Position numbers and translations under genes: made by a program. Under the pieces are notes generated by a model that saw only the letters and a list, made by a program, of their open reading frames with translations, searched no databases and had not been told where the DNA came from. Positions 1 to 8,442 of a DNA stretch of 64,000 nucleotides are shown one piece after another; position 1 is the first letter of the stretch; every line of letters begins with the position of its first letter. Source of the stretch: Enterobacteriaceae endosymbiont of Plateumaris sericea (GTDB lineage: Bacteria > Pseudomonadota > Gammaproteobacteria > Enterobacterales > Enterobacteriaceae); NCBI RefSeq assembly GCF_012562605.1, contig NZ_CP046224.1:64289-128288 (forward strand), written 5' to 3'.

Positions 1-237
1 TTGTTGTAATCTATTAGGATGTTTTCCATATCTACCATCACAAGGTCTTCTAGATAATTGTATATATGCAATATTTTTAACTTCTGGTCCTATAGCATAT
101 AAACATGTCATTGGATGAGAAGTACCAGCACCAACTTCAGTATCAATTGGTTGTAATATACAACATCCTTGTTTAGACCAATATTTTTGTAAAATAAATA
201 TCATTCCTTCAAAAGTCTTTTCATTAAATTTTTTCAT
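1..237 (-). CDS. glyQ: Glycyl-tRNA synthetase alpha subunit (3' part outside window)
   Basis: Charges tRNA-Gly as part of the alpha2beta2 class II enzyme in the cytoplasm. The 79 visible codons start at ATG (235-237) and read like the N-terminus of E. coli GlyQ, including [13 protein letters not shown] and [15 protein letters not shown]. These stretches are hallmarks of this subunit. The rest of the gene, and presumably glyS, lies beyond base 1. It is divergent from fieF, with a 189-bp A+T-rich gap between them. Identification is firm; completeness cannot be judged. Confidence 0.96.
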   Translation of the reverse strand, partial: MKKFNEKTFEGMIFILQKYWSKQGCCILQPIDTEVGAGTSHPMTCLYAIGPEVKNIAYIQLSRRPCDGRYGKHPNRLQQ

Positions 238-426
238 TTTATTTTATGTTATTTAAGTTAATTTTTATAATAAATATTAAATTTTTAATAATTTATTTGA
301 ACAAAAATTTTAATTTAACATATTTATTATAGAATAAATATTAATGTTAAAGTAAACTATAATTACATTATATTTATTAATTTTTAATTTACTAAACTTA
401 TAAAATTAATAAGGATTAAAACAAAC

Positions 427-1356
427 ATGAATGTTAAAGCAAAAAAAATAATTAAAAAAAATCAATATACTAATTTAGTTACTAAAGCAACAAATTTAGC
501 TATTTTGCTATCTTTAACATTATTAATGTTAAAAATATGGGCTTGGTGGTATACAAAATCTATTAGTATGTTAGCTGCTTGTATTGATTCATTAATAGAT
601 ATTACTTCTTCAACAATTAATTTATTTGTTATATTTTATTCTTTACAACCGGCAGATTCAGAACATACTTTTGGTCATGGAAAAGCTGAATCATTATCAG
701 CGTTAGCACAAAGTATGTTTATTTCTGGAACTACTTTATTTCTATGTTTAAATAGTATTAAATATTTATCAAATCCTGAAAAATTAAATTATCCAATAAT
801 TGGTGTACTAGTAATAATTATTTCATTTTTCTTAACTTTAATATTAGTTATATTTCAAAAAAAAGTTATTCATAAAACAAATAGTCAAGCAACACATGCT
901 GATATGATACATTACGAATCAGATATATTAATTAATAGTGCTATTTTAATTGCCTTATTTTTAAATTATTATGGAATACATAGAGCAGATTCAATAATAG
1001 CATTAATAATAAGTTTATTTATTTTTTATAATGCATTTAAAGTTGGATATAAAGCAATTCAATCATTATTAGATCAAGCTTTACCTAATACAGAAAAAAC
1101 AATAATAATTAATTTAATTAGTTCATGGCCAGGAGTAAAAGGTGCACATCAATTAAAAACTAGAAAATCAGGTCCAACACGTTTTATTCAATTACATCTA
1201 GTATTAGATGATTATTTACCTCTATTAGAATCACATTATATTGCAGAACAAATAGAAATAGCTTTAAATAAAAAATTTCCTAATTCAGATATTATAATAC
1301 ATCAAGATCCTTATTCAATTGTTTCTAATAAATATAAAGGATATTTTAAAAAATAA
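427..1356 (+). CDS. fieF: Cation-efflux pump FieF (CDF family)
   Basis: Inner-membrane cation diffusion facilitator that exports Fe(II)/Zn(II) in exchange for protons. The 309-aa product is close to the 300 aa of E. coli FieF. It shows the intramembrane metal site pattern: Asp54 and Asp58 in CIDSLIDITSS, and the second pair in HYESD. Hydrophobic helices lie roughly at residues 22-40, 45-70, 88-105, 123-145 and 165-205, followed by a soluble C-terminal domain. An AAGGA-like Shine-Dalgarno precedes ATG 427. pfkA follows after 35 bp, the same neighbour as in E. coli, so the two may be co-transcribed. Retention of a metal exporter is notable in so reduced a genome. Confidence 0.95.
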   Translation: MNVKAKKIIKKNQYTNLVTKATNLAILLSLTLLMLKIWAWWYTKSISMLAACIDSLIDITSSTINLFVIFYSLQPADSEHTFGHGKAESLSALAQSMFISGTTLFLCLNSIKYLSNPEKLNYPIIGVLVIIISFFLTLILVIFQKKVIHKTNSQATHADMIHYESDILINSAILIALFLNYYGIHRADSIIALIISLFIFYNAFKVGYKAIQSLLDQALPNTEKTIIINLISSWPGVKGAHQLKTRKSGPTRFIQLHLVLDDYLPLLESHYIAEQIEIALNKKFPNSDIIIHQDPYSIVSNKYKGYFKK

Positions 1357-1391
1357 AAAATTAATTTTAAATTTAAAATAATGAGGTTTAA

Positions 1392-2354
1392 ATGATTAAT
1401 AAAATAGGTATTCTTACTAGTGGTGGTGATTCTCCAGGAATGAATGCTGCTATTCGTGGAATTGTAAGAACAGCAATAGGTAATAATATTGAAGTATTTG
1501 GAATATATGATGGATATTTAGGTTTATGTAATAATAATATAAAAAAATTAAATAGACATAGTGTATCAGATATTATTAATAGAGGAGGAACTTTTTTAGG
1601 TTCAGCAAGATTTCCTCAATTTAAAAATATAAAAATACGTAAATTAGCAATTCAAAACATGAAAAATTACGGTATAAATGCTTTAGTAGTTATTGGTGGT
1701 GATGGTTCCTATATGGGTGCAAAATCTTTAACCGAAATGGGATTTCCATGTATCGGAATACCAGGAACAATTGATAATGATGTAGCAGGAACTGATTATA
1801 GTATTGGATATTTTACAGCATTAGAAACTATTGTTCAAGCTATAGATCGTTTAAGAGATACTTCTTCATCTCATCAACGTATATCAATTGTAGAAATAAT
1901 GGGAAGATATTGTGGAGATTTAACTTTAGCCGCGGCTATTGCTGGAGGATGTGAATTTATTGTTTTACCTGAAATTACTTATAATCAAAATGATTTAGTA
2001 AATGAAATTAAATTAGGAATAGACAAAGGTAAAAAGCATGCTATAGTATTAATAACAGAATATATTTGTAATATTAATAAATTAGCAAAATTTATTGAAA
2101 CAAAAATAAAACGAGAAACAAGAACTACTGTATTAGGTCATATTCAAAGAGGTGGTACTCCTGTTGCTTATGATCGTATATTAGCTTCTCGTATGGGTGC
2201 TTATTCGGTAGAATTATTATCTAAAGGATATGGTGGTAGATGTATAGGTGTTATAAATGATAAGATGGTTCATCATGATATTATTTATGCTATAAAAAAA
2301 ATGCAAAGAGTTTTTAAAAGTGATTTATTAGATACAGCTAAAAAATTATATTAA
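1392..2354 (+). CDS. pfkA: ATP-dependent 6-phosphofructokinase
   Basis: Phosphorylates fructose-6-phosphate to fructose-1,6-bisphosphate, the committed step of glycolysis. The 320-aa length equals that of E. coli PfkA. The N-terminal ATP-binding loop [15 protein letters not shown], the IGGDGS segment, the catalytic [10 protein letters not shown] segment (Asp in TIDND) and the substrate-binding HIQRGGTP region are all intact. A GAGGT Shine-Dalgarno lies just before ATG 1392. It follows fieF as in E. coli. With ptsG, gapA and gpmA in this window it supports a working glycolysis. Confidence 0.98.
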   Translation: MINKIGILTSGGDSPGMNAAIRGIVRTAIGNNIEVFGIYDGYLGLCNNNIKKLNRHSVSDIINRGGTFLGSARFPQFKNIKIRKLAIQNMKNYGINALVVIGGDGSYMGAKSLTEMGFPCIGIPGTIDNDVAGTDYSIGYFTALETIVQAIDRLRDTSSSHQRISIVEIMGRYCGDLTLAAAIAGGCEFIVLPEITYNQNDLVNEIKLGIDKGKKHAIVLITEYICNINKLAKFIETKIKRETRTTVLGHIQRGGTPVAYDRILASRMGAYSVELLSKGYGGRCIGVINDKMVHHDIIYAIKKMQRVFKSDLLDTAKKLY

Positions 2355-2387
2355 ATTTTAATTTTCATATAATAATTTGAGAAAATA

Positions 2388-2681
2388 ATGAATAAAATAA
2401 AAGTTTTTAAAAGAAAGACTACAGGAAAAAAATCAAATAAATTATTACGTATGAACGATAGAATACCAGCAATAATATATGGAAATAAAAAAAAAGAAAT
2501 ACCTGTATTTATTGAAAATAAAGATTTATTAAATATAAATAATGATTTATTAAATAATAAATATAAAATAATACATTTAATAAATGAAAAAAATGAATTT
2601 ATTAGAGTAAAAATTTCAGATATTCAATACCATCCATTTAAATTAACAAAAATTTATCATATAGATTTTTTAAGATTATAA
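2388..2681 (+). CDS. rplY: 50S ribosomal protein L25
   Basis: Binds 5S rRNA in the large subunit. The 97-aa protein matches the short single-domain L25 of E. coli (94 aa), without the CTC extension. Conserved features are RIPAIIYGNKKKEIPV near residue 25 and the C-terminal HPFKLTKIYHIDFLRL. TTGAG precedes ATG 2388 as ribosome-binding site. It is convergent with dapB across a 32-bp gap. Confidence 0.95.
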   Translation: MNKIKVFKRKTTGKKSNKLLRMNDRIPAIIYGNKKKEIPVFIENKDLLNINNDLLNNKYKIIHLINEKNEFIRVKISDIQYHPFKLTKIYHIDFLRL

Positions 2682-2713
2682 ATAATTTTTAAAAATTAAT
2701 AATATATAATTTC

Positions 2714-3490
2714 TTATAATCCTAATACATCACACATATCATATATTCCTTTCTTGTTAAAATTAGAAATCCATATAGCAGCTTGTATAGCTCCTTTAGC
2801 AAAAGGTATTCTATTAGAAGCTTTATGTATTAATTTAATTTGTTCTCCTATAGAAGAAAAAATTATCTCATGTTCTCCATAAATATCACCAGCTCTTATA
2901 GAATGACAATTAATTTTTTGAAATTTTTTATGATTTAAAAATTTTAGAATAATATTCTTCATAGATATAGCTGTTCCTGAAGGACAATCTATTTTATTTT
3001 TATGATGTTTTTCAATAATATCAATATCTAAAATATTATTTTGTTGATTAAAAATTTTAGATATATTTTTTAATATTGTAAATATTACATTAATTCCTGT
3101 ACTAAAATTAGATGACATAACAATTCCAATATTATTAGATAATTTTTGTATTGTTATTTTTTCTTTTTCAGAAAAACCAGTTGTACCAATTACAATATTT
3201 TTATTATATTGATTACAAATATTAACATATTTTAATGTTGATTTTGGATTTGTAAAATCAATTAATGTATCAAAATCATTAATTATATCTATAATATTAT
3301 CTTTTATATGTAAATTATATAATATATTTTCAGATATATATTTAATTTTAGTATTAATTTTTAAAGATTTTTTAGATTCTAAAACTGCATTTAAGGTAAA
3401 ATTATATTTGTTTTGATTTATAATTTGTAATAAAGTTTTACCCATACGACCATTAATACCGGATATAGCTAAGCGAATTTTATTATTCAT
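2714..3490 (-). CDS. dapB: 4-hydroxy-tetrahydrodipicolinate reductase
   Basis: Reduces the dapA product with NAD(P)H on the way to diaminopimelate and lysine, feeding both peptidoglycan and amino-acid supply. The 258-aa protein (E. coli 273) has the N-terminal nucleotide loop ISGINGRMGKT, the GTTGF motif, and the catalytic EKHHKNKIDCPSGTA segment with paired His and the Lys. It is convergent with rplY. In E. coli dapB lies downstream of ileS-lspA-fkpB-ispH; here fkpB and ispH are absent between lspA and dapB. Confidence 0.97.
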   Translation of the reverse strand: MNNKIRLAISGINGRMGKTLLQIINQNKYNFTLNAVLESKKSLKINTKIKYISENILYNLHIKDNIIDIINDFDTLIDFTNPKSTLKYVNICNQYNKNIVIGTTGFSEKEKITIQKLSNNIGIVMSSNFSTGINVIFTILKNISKIFNQQNNILDIDIIEKHHKNKIDCPSGTAISMKNIILKFLNHKKFQKINCHSIRAGDIYGEHEIIFSSIGEQIKLIHKASNRIPFAKGAIQAAIWISNFNKKGIYDMCDVLGL

Positions 3491-3545
3491 TTCATAATAA
3501 CCTATTCATAAATATTTTTATAAAATTAAAATTTTATATAATATT

Positions 3546-4007
3546 TTAATTCATAATTAAATATATAATACCAATAAATATTGATATATCTGCTAAATTA
3601 AAAATAGGGTAATGTAAATTACCTACATGTAAATCAATAAAATCTATAACAAAACCATTAATTATTCGATTAATAAAATTTCCTAATGATCCAGCAATAA
3701 TTAAATTATTAATAAAATTACTAGATTTTTTTTTTATGTTTATAAAATAAAATAAAATAAATATTAAAATATTAATAAATAAAATAATTAAATTATATTT
3801 ATGTTCTCCTAAAATTCCTAGTATTATACCATAATTATTAATATAATATAAATTTAAATAAGAATTAATATAATAAGACTCATATAAATCAAAATATTTA
3901 AAAATAAAAAATTTACTAATTAAATCAATAGATATAATTATACATATAATGATTATATTTATAAAATTATTTATTTTATATTGCTTCATTAATTTTATTT
4001 TAATCAT
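3546..4007 (-). CDS. lspA: Lipoprotein signal peptidase (SPase II)
   Basis: Inner-membrane aspartyl protease that cleaves signal peptides of diacylglyceryl-modified prolipoproteins. The 153-aa protein has four hydrophobic segments. It keeps the catalytic pair, Asp122 (in VIDF) and Asp140 (in FNLAD), and Asn-Tyr-Gly at 58-60. In the conserved GNxxDR motif the Asp is replaced: residues 109-114 read GNFINR. The start is ATG 4007, 8 nt after the ileS stop, with no clear Shine-Dalgarno; Met7 is an alternative start. Translational coupling to ileS is likely, as in E. coli. Confidence 0.93.
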   Translation of the reverse strand: MIKIKLMKQYKINNFINIIIICIIISIDLISKFFIFKYFDLYESYYINSYLNLYYINNYGIILGILGEHKYNLIILFINILIFILFYFINIKKKSSNFINNLIIAGSLGNFINRIINGFVIDFIDLHVGNLHYPIFNLADISIFIGIIYLIMN

Positions 4008-4015
4008 TTTTAATA

Positions 4016-6793
4016 TTAAATAAATAAACGTATTTCACCATTACCTTTAATATTTTTTATACAACGATAACAAATATCATCATTAAGTTTTATATAATAA
4101 TACCAACATCTTAAACATTTTTTTCCTATAGCTTTTGTAATTTTAAACTTGTTTATTAATATATTATTAGAATCTTTTGTAGATTGTATAATAGTAATAA
4201 AAGATACTAATAAAAAAAACCGTAATTCATTACCTAATAATAATAATTTATTATAAATATTTTTATTTAGATATAAAATAATATTAGCTTCTAAAGAACT
4301 ACCTATAATATTTTTTTCTCTTGCATATTCAATTATTTTATTCACTTCAATTTTTAATTTAAATAAATCGTTCCAATAATTATTATTCATAATTTCATCT
4401 GAAGATAATTGAAATAATCCAGAATACCATTCTTCCGTAAATACATATTTTGATTTTTTACCAGGAATATAATTCCAGATTTCATCTGCTGTAAAAGATA
4501 ATATAGGAGCAATCCATCTTACTAGTGCTTCAATTATTAAATATAATGCAGTTTGACAACTTAATCGAGCTATACTATCTTTTTTAAATGTATATTGTCT
4601 ATCTTTAATAATTTCTAAATAAAAAGAACCCATATCAATAGAACAAAACTGTATTATTTCTTTTATTACATTTTTAATATTATATTTATTATAGTTATTT
4701 ATTATATTATTTTGTATTAATTTAGCTTTATTTACAGCCCATCTATCTAATACCAACATATTTTCTGCTTTTAATATATTTTTTTCAGGAATAAATTCAT
4801 CTAAATTAGCTAATAAAAATCTTGCTGTATTACGAATACGTCTATAAATTTCTGTAGTTTTATTTAAAATATTTTTAGAAATACAAATTTCATTAGAATA
4901 ATCAGTTGATGCTACCCATAATCTCAATATATCACTACCTAATGAATTTACTATTTTTTGTGGATGAATAATATTTCCTAATGATTTAGACATTTTTTTC
5001 CCTTGATTATCTACAGTAAATCCATGACTAATTACTGTTTTATAAGGAGCTTGATTATTTATTGATGTAGAAATTATTAAAGAAGAAATAAACCAACCTC
5101 TATATTGATCAGATCCTTCTAAATAAAGATCAATTTTTTTTTTATCTAAATATTTTATATTTGAAATTACTGAATCATAAGTAGATCCAGAATCAAACCA
5201 AACATCTAATACATCTAATACTTTTTCATAATTAATTGAATCTATACCTAAAAATTCTTTTATATCTAAATCCCACCATGATTGTATACCTTTTTTTTCT
5301 ATAATTTTTGCTATTAATTCTATAAAATAAATAGAATTACAATGCATTTTTTGTGTTTTTTTATTTATAAATAGTGGTATTGGTATACCCCAAAAACGTT
5401 GACGAGATATACACCAATCTGGTCTATTAATTAACATAGCATGCATTCTATTAAATCCCCAATTAGGTATCCATGCTACTTTTTTTATTGTATTTAATGC
5501 TAAATTTCTAAGATTATTTTTATCCATACTAATAAACCATTGAGGTGTAGCTTTAAAAATTACAGGTATTTTATGACGCCAACAATATGGATAACTATGT
5601 AAATAATCTTCTGATAAAAATAACGAGTTATTTTTAATTAAAATTGATTGAATTATTTTATCAGAATTAAATATATTAATATTATCTAAATTAGGATGAA
5701 TTCCTTTAATATAAAATCCTTTTTCATTAATTATATTAACTCCTTTAATATTATTTTTATTACATATATTATAATCATCTAAACCATGATTTGGAGCAAT
5801 ATGAACAATTCCTGTACCTGAATTTTCTGAAATATAATTAGTAATAATCAATAATGAAATATTATTATTAATAGGATTATATGAAAAAATATTTGTAAAA
5901 GAACTTCCTTTTATTTCTCCTAATATATTCCAAACCATTATTTTTGCTTTTTGCATTATATTTTTAACTAAATTTTTAGCAATAATTATAATTTCATTAT
6001 TAATTTTTATTAATTGATAATTAATATTAGGATGTATTGCTATTGCTTTATTTGCAGGTATTGTCCATGGAGTTGTTGTCCATATTAATAATGAAATATC
6101 AAAATTATTTTTTATATTACAATATTCTTTAATAAAATTAGTATTAATAATTTTAAATTTAATATATAAAGATAATGATTTTTTATTTAAATAATCTACT
6201 TCTGCTTCAGCTAAAGAAGAACAACAAGAAATACACCAATGTACTGGTTTTTCTCCTTTATATATATGATTATTTTGTAATACTTTACTAAATGTTCTAA
6301 TTATATTAGCTTCTGTTTTAAAATCCATAGTTAAATATGGATTATCCCAATCAGCAATAACTCCTAATCTAATAAAATCTTTTTTTTGTTTTTTAATTTG
6401 TTTTAATGCATATTTTCTACATTCTAATCTTAATTGTGATGTAGAAAATTTTTTATTTAATATCTTTAATTTTTGTTCTACTTTTTGTTCTATAGGTAAA
6501 CCATGACAATCCCATCCAGGAATAAATAAAGAATTATAACCATTCATATTTTTTGATTTAATAATAATATCTTTTAAAATTTTATTAAAAGCATGACCAA
6601 TATGAATATCTCCATTAGCATATGGTGGACCATCATGTAAAATAAAAATTTTTTTTTCTTTTTTAGAATTAAGTATTCTTTGATATAAATTATCATTTTT
6701 CCATTTTTTTAATATAATTAATTCATTAATAGAAAGATTTGCTTTCATTGGAAATTTAGTTTTTGGTAAATTTAATTTAAATTTATTTTTCAT
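4016..6793 (-). CDS. ileS: Isoleucyl-tRNA synthetase
   Basis: Charges tRNA-Ile. The 925-aa protein (E. coli 938) is complete. It has the HIGH signature in PPYANGDIHIGHAFNKI, a CP1 editing domain with the TTPWTIPAN segment, KMSKS in GKKMSKSLGN, and a C-terminal zinc finger with two CxxC pairs (CLRC, CYRC). The editing domain is therefore kept, unlike in ThrRS of this genome. It is divergent from rpsT. The ribF gene that separates these two in E. coli is missing from the 256-bp gap. Confidence 0.98.
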   Translation of the reverse strand: MKNKFKLNLPKTKFPMKANLSINELIILKKWKNDNLYQRILNSKKEKKIFILHDGPPYANGDIHIGHAFNKILKDIIIKSKNMNGYNSLFIPGWDCHGLPIEQKVEQKLKILNKKFSTSQLRLECRKYALKQIKKQKKDFIRLGVIADWDNPYLTMDFKTEANIIRTFSKVLQNNHIYKGEKPVHWCISCCSSLAEAEVDYLNKKSLSLYIKFKIINTNFIKEYCNIKNNFDISLLIWTTTPWTIPANKAIAIHPNINYQLIKINNEIIIIAKNLVKNIMQKAKIMVWNILGEIKGSSFTNIFSYNPINNNISLLIITNYISENSGTGIVHIAPNHGLDDYNICNKNNIKGVNIINEKGFYIKGIHPNLDNINIFNSDKIIQSILIKNNSLFLSEDYLHSYPYCWRHKIPVIFKATPQWFISMDKNNLRNLALNTIKKVAWIPNWGFNRMHAMLINRPDWCISRQRFWGIPIPLFINKKTQKMHCNSIYFIELIAKIIEKKGIQSWWDLDIKEFLGIDSINYEKVLDVLDVWFDSGSTYDSVISNIKYLDKKKIDLYLEGSDQYRGWFISSLIISTSINNQAPYKTVISHGFTVDNQGKKMSKSLGNIIHPQKIVNSLGSDILRLWVASTDYSNEICISKNILNKTTEIYRRIRNTARFLLANLDEFIPEKNILKAENMLVLDRWAVNKAKLIQNNIINNYNKYNIKNVIKEIIQFCSIDMGSFYLEIIKDRQYTFKKDSIARLSCQTALYLIIEALVRWIAPILSFTADEIWNYIPGKKSKYVFTEEWYSGLFQLSSDEIMNNNYWNDLFKLKIEVNKIIEYAREKNIIGSSLEANIILYLNKNIYNKLLLLGNELRFFLLVSFITIIQSTKDSNNILINKFKITKAIGKKCLRCWYYYIKLNDDICYRCIKNIKGNGEIRLFI

Positions 6794-7049
6794 ATTATAA
6801 ATATTTCCCTAAAATATATTTTATATTATATAAAAAAATAATAAAAAATTTTTTATAATAAATATATTATTTATAAAATTTTTAATAAATATTAACATAT
6901 ATTATTATTGAAACTGAAATTATAATATAATTAATAAAAATTAATTTTATTAAAGTTAATTTTTTAGATATACTAAAATAAAATATATATATTTTTTAAA
7001 AAAGTATGTAATTTATAATTAAATTAAATTAATGGTTTAAGGAGATAAA

Positions 7050-7313
7050 ATGGCTAATATTAAATCATCTAAAAAAAGAGTTATTAAATCTGAAAAACAA
7101 AGAAAACATAATATAAGTTATCGTTCAATGTTACGTACTTTTATAAAAAAAGTAAATAATGCATTATTAACAAAAAATAAAGATTTAATACAAACATCAT
7201 TTAAACAAATGCAATCTATTATTGATAGACAAGTAAATCGTGGTTTAATACATAAAAATAAAGCTGCACGTCATAAATCAAGATTATATTCTAAAATGAA
7301 TAATATTATTTAA
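7050..7313 (+). CDS. rpsT: 30S ribosomal protein S20
   Basis: Primary 16S rRNA-binding protein of the small subunit. The 87-aa length matches E. coli. The start [10 protein letters not shown] and the [20 protein letters not shown] segment are typical. A strong AAGGAG Shine-Dalgarno lies 7 nt before ATG 7050. It is divergent from ileS, as in E. coli, and is followed after 11 bp by erpA, so the two are probably co-transcribed. Confidence 0.98.
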   Translation: MANIKSSKKRVIKSEKQRKHNISYRSMLRTFIKKVNNALLTKNKDLIQTSFKQMQSIIDRQVNRGLIHKNKAARHKSRLYSKMNNII

Positions 7314-7324
7314 TATATTATAAA

Positions 7325-7672
7325 ATGAAAAATAATTTAACAAATACATCAATAAAAATTACAAAAATAGCTATTAACAGAATAAAAAAATTTATTATAA
7401 ATAATCATATTAAAAAAGTTAATTTTAGAATATTTATAATTGGAGGTGGATGTAACGGATTTAAATATGAATTTATTTTAGATGAAAAAATTAATAAAAA
7501 AGATATAATAATAAAATTATTAGATTTTTCTATTTTAATAGATCCTATTAGCATGCAATATTTATTTGGAAGTGTAATTGATTATATTGAAAATATCGAA
7601 GGATCAAAATTTATTATTCGTAATCCTCAAGCTAAAACAACTTGTAATTGTGGTTCTTCTTTTGATATTTAA
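7325..7672 (+). CDS. erpA: Iron-sulfur cluster insertion protein ErpA
   Basis: A-type carrier that delivers Fe-S clusters to apoproteins; in E. coli its clients include isoprenoid enzymes. The 115-aa protein (E. coli 114) has the three ligand cysteines: Cys43 in GGGCNGFKYEF, and Cys107 and Cys109 in TTCNCGSSFDI. The DPISMQYLFGSVIDY segment favours ErpA over IscA or SufA. LipA in this window needs 4Fe-4S clusters and is a plausible client. Confidence 0.95.
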   Translation: MKNNLTNTSIKITKIAINRIKKFIINNHIKKVNFRIFIIGGGCNGFKYEFILDEKINKKDIIIKLLDFSILIDPISMQYLFGSVIDYIENIEGSKFIIRNPQAKTTCNCGSSFDI

Positions 7673-7728
7673 TAAATATTATTTTAAAATTTTATACAGT
7701 ATTTAAATATTTTATATAAAGGTAATAT

Positions 7729-8430
7729 ATGTCTACTATAAAATTAGTATTACTTCGTCATGGTCAAAGTCAATGGAATAAAGAAAATCTTTTTACTGGA
7801 TGGTATGATATTGGATTATCTGAAGAAGGAATAATTGAAGCTGAACAAGCAGGAAAAATATTAAAAAATTATAATTTTAAATTTGATTATGCTTATACTT
7901 CTGTTTTAAAAAGATCTATACATACTTTATGGTTAATTTTAACTGAATTAGATCAAATGTGGATACCAGTTAAAAAAACATGGAAATTAAATGAAAGACA
8001 TTATGGAGCATTACAAGGACTTAATAAAGATCAAATAACTGAAAAATATGGAAAAAAACAAGTATATAAATGGAGACGTAGTTTTGATATTAATCCACCA
8101 TCTTTAACTATAGAAGATCATCGATGTCCGAGATATGATTCTAAATATTCTAAACTAGAAGATTACGAATTACCATTAACAGAAAGTTTATCAATGACTT
8201 TAAAAAGAGTAATAGATATATGGTTAAATGATATTTTATATAAATTAAAAAATAGAGAACGTATTATTATAGTAGCACATGGAAATTCTTTACGTGCATT
8301 AATTAAATATATTGAAAATATTAATGATAATGATATAGTACATTTAAATATACCCACTGGTATTCCAATAGTTTATGAATTTAATGAAAATATAAAATTT
8401 CATAAAAGATATTTTTTAAAAAACATATAA
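7729..8430 (+). CDS. gpmA: 2,3-bisphosphoglycerate-dependent phosphoglycerate mutase
   Basis: Interconverts 3- and 2-phosphoglycerate in glycolysis. The protein has 233 aa against 250 in E. coli; the loss is the C-terminal tail after the RYFLKN segment. The catalytic histidine motif [16 protein letters not shown] is intact, as are the [13 protein letters not shown] acid-base region and the second histidine in AHGNSLRAL. It converges on pta with only 6 bp between the stop codons. Confidence 0.98.
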   Translation: MSTIKLVLLRHGQSQWNKENLFTGWYDIGLSEEGIIEAEQAGKILKNYNFKFDYAYTSVLKRSIHTLWLILTELDQMWIPVKKTWKLNERHYGALQGLNKDQITEKYGKKQVYKWRRSFDINPPSLTIEDHRCPRYDSKYSKLEDYELPLTESLSMTLKRVIDIWLNDILYKLKNRERIIIVAHGNSLRALIKYIENINDNDIVHLNIPTGIPIVYEFNENIKFHKRYFLKNI

Positions 8431-8442
8431 AAAATTTTATAT
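8425..8442. terminator. Possible shared terminator hairpin of gpmA and pta
   Basis: A perfect 8-bp inverted repeat ATATAAAA / TTTTATAT with an AA loop spans both stop codons of the convergent genes. It contains only A and T, so it is weak and might be chance in this composition. Confidence 0.3.

Noticed and set aside
8163-8357. Minus-strand frame inside gpmA
   Set aside because: Antisense shadow of a highly conserved gene, with no ribosome-binding site and no family resemblance. The same applies to reverse frames in truA, rne, gapA, pheS, pheT and rnt, and to the same-strand alternate frame in trpC.
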